A stretch of 21,786 nt of DNA from NCBI GenBank assembly GCA_004375785.1, contig SOKM01000002.1, positions 1 to 21,786 on the forward strand. Reading direction: 5' to 3'. Positions 20,379 to 21,786 of this stretch are shown here, one piece after another (position 1 is the stretch's first letter; each line of letters starts with the position of its first letter). Source of the DNA: Candidatus Cloacimonadota bacterium (GTDB taxonomy: Bacteria > Hydrothermota > E44-bin80). The notes under the pieces were generated by a model. It saw only the letters and a program-made list of their open reading frames with translations. It made no database searches and was not told the DNA's origin. The translations under genes and the position numbers were made by a program.

Positions 20379-21137
20379 TTACCTATGATTCTCTGTCTTT
20401 GTTTTAAGAAATTTTTCTTCAAACAAAATTTTGAGATAATCTTCAGAAATAATCTTCGAGAAAATCTTTGATAATATAGAAGCTCTAAATAGTTGAGAGT
20501 GCAATGTAATATTACCAGTTTCTGGTATAGTTTTTATACTTCCTCTCTTTTTAAGTTCTGGTAAGTATCGATAAATATTACTTATATTACAATATTTTTG
20601 AATATCTTTTTTACTTAATGGTTCACCTGCAACTGCAAGAACATCCAATATAGCTTCTCTTCCACCAGGTTTACCATTAAACTGATAGAATGCTGCAAAA
20701 TCCTTTCTCTGTAATTCAATTGCAGTTTTTACAATTGCTTGATTCCAATCATAATCATTAATATAATCATCTTTGTCTTCTTCCAAAATGCTATGACCAA
20801 TTAATTGTATTGAATGAGGATAACCTCCAGTAACAGAAATATATTTTTTTAGCGAGTTTTCATCCCATTTTACTTCTGCTTCCTTAAAACCCTTTACAAA
20901 TACCTCTTCTGCTTCAGCCATTGGCATAACTTCCAATTTGATTGAATCAACGTATCTTCTTGCTGATGGATCACCATCAAAAAATTTATTCAGTGTTGTA
21001 TCATAACCAATCAATAGAAAAGAGATAAAACCAAGTTCTTTAACATCTAAAGTTGTTATTATTCCTCTAAATAATTGGGCACATCTATCTATATCTTTAA
21101 TATTACCCATTTCATCTAAGTATTTGAAAAATAACAT
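20379..21137 (-). pseudogene. AAA/STAND-type ATPase, 5'-truncated
   Basis: The 252 residues correspond to the C-terminal two thirds of an archaeal-type AAA ATPase. The frame opens at KYLDEMGNI, the end of the Walker B/DEIGNI region, and continues with FISFLLIGYDTTLNKFFDGDPSARR, VTGGYPHSIQLIGH (sensor 2 region) and a winged-helix tail (PLSKKDIQKYCNISNIYRYLPELKKRG). The P-loop and everything before it are missing, and a TAA lies five codons upstream of the first ATG in that frame. A short upstream stretch (about 21219-21265, minus) reads RYFGPKNIEKR, which resembles the FFGR start of such ATPases, so the N-terminal part seems decayed. It is unlikely to be active. Confidence 0.65.
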
Positions 21138-21589
21138 CTCGAATCTGTTTTTTATTCAATCCCGTGGTTTCTTTAAAAGCTTCTTATTAAATGCTCCTTT
21201 TAGAAACTATTCTTCTATCTTTTCTCAATGTTTTTTGGTCCAAAATAACGCCTTTTACAATCGTTTACCTTATAAAATTGATTTTGGATCCTTCTGGAAA
21301 TTCACATATTACCTATATTCCTACAAACCCCTCAACCAAGCCAAATCCTCCCTAAAATTTCCTTCCCATAAATCTCTTAAACAAGCCAAAAACCATAAAA
21401 ATTTGATTTATCCACAGTTTAGCCCTTGATAGGATTTTCCTTTTATAATAAACTGAAATCAGAATGAAATCGTATGGGCACTTTATAACCTATCGATTTG
21501 AGTCCCTATCTTGTATTCTGCCGTTCCGAGAAAGTTGAAGGATTTTTTTTGACCTTTGCTGAAACAAGACAATACCTTCTATTTTCATT
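21138..21589. other. Gap between the truncated ATPase and glutamate dehydrogenase
   Basis: AT-rich, with no intact gene. It may hold decayed 5' sequence of the ATPase. I see no strong terminator for the glutamate dehydrogenase gene. Confidence 0.45.
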
Positions 21590-21786
21590 TTATGGAAATA
21601 GCCCCCGATACCGATACACATCAGCAATCCTTTCAATGGCAGCAATGTAAGCAGCGGTTCTTAATGAAACATCTTCCTTATGTGCCTTCTTCCAGACCTT
21701 CTCAAAGGTACGAACAAGTCTCTTCTCCAGCCTCTGGTTAATCTCTTCTTCCTCCCAGTATAAACCACTGAGTGCCTGCACCCATT
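21590..21786 (-). CDS. gdhA: Glutamate dehydrogenase, C-terminal end (5' part outside window)
   Basis: The frame is open to the right edge and reads WVQALSGLYWEEEEINQRLE, then a basic amphipathic helix and TAAYIAAIERIADVYRYRGLFP, the typical last 65 residues of hexameric Glu/Leu/Phe/Val dehydrogenases; YWEEEE-N-RL and the RG-(I/L)FP end are those of glutamate dehydrogenase. The enzyme interconverts glutamate and 2-oxoglutarate plus ammonia using NAD(P)H. An internal GTG at 21781 is not the start, because the family sequence continues upstream. The catalytic residues and coenzyme fold lie outside the window. Confidence 0.9.
   Translation of the reverse strand, partial: WVQALSGLYWEEEEINQRLEKRLVRTFEKVWKKAHKEDVSLRTAAYIAAIERIADVYRYRGLFP

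Noticed and set aside
1..21786. tRNA, rRNA or riboswitch genes.
   Set aside because: I looked for tRNA T-loop signatures and known riboswitch cores by eye and found none.

Overview
The window reads as a low-G+C, anaerobic, Gram-negative-type bacterium. It carries NiFe-hydrogenase maturation genes (hypA, hypB), many Fe-S/metal-cofactor genes, FeoAB ferrous iron uptake, a sigma-54 circuit and a signal-peptide beta-barrel protein. The intergenic DNA is full of short palindromic interspersed repeats, as in many uncultured candidate-phylum genomes. I cannot name the taxon from the sequence.

Layout. 1-1018: 3' end of hypA, then hypB (+). 1053-2745: an ABC-2 exporter (-) with a good sigma-70 promoter at 2871-2899. 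2921-10370: a long co-oriented minus-strand cluster. In transcription order it holds a small DUF5320-like Gly/Met protein, a DUF5320-like coiled-coil protein, a NifX/ORP-like protein with a Gly/Met tail, an Mrp/NBP35 ATPase, a Gly-rich zinc ribbon, an FmdB zinc ribbon, a frameshifted metallo-beta-lactamase-fold gene, thioredoxin, two MinD-like ATPases with inserted 2[4Fe-4S] ferredoxin domains, a second NifX-like protein, a DUF1858 redox protein and a C-terminally altered NifU/IscU-like scaffold. A textbook -24/-12 sigma-54 promoter (10405-10420, minus) and upstream dyads (10494-10528) precede it. 10975-15169: fur-feoA-feoB plus a PAS-PAS sigma-54 activator (+), behind a sigma-70 promoter overlapped by a 16/19 match to the Fur box.

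How it may work. Two MinD/ferredoxin ATPases, Mrp, NifX-family proteins and a sigma-54 activator are the core of the anaerobe-specific 'orange protein' (ORP) complex known from Desulfovibrio. The window looks like a larger, divergent relative of that system. Its presumed activator lies 5 bp behind feoB in a Fur-controlled operon, which would couple the cluster to iron status (inference).

15170-21786 is a decayed or accessory region. It has a 5'-truncated partner gene followed by a DUF1828/DUF1829 gene (possible toxin-antitoxin remnant), a 75-bp tandem repeat array carrying a palindromic mini-insertion with a 4-bp target duplication, a selA pseudogene with a large internal deletion, an outer-membrane beta-barrel gene with consensus promoter and terminator, a His-rich membrane protein that may be acquired, a 5'-truncated AAA ATPase, and the 3' end of a glutamate dehydrogenase gene entering from the right edge. 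A 17-bp motif (AACGCCTGCCCCCAATC or close) sits at three places where genes are truncated.
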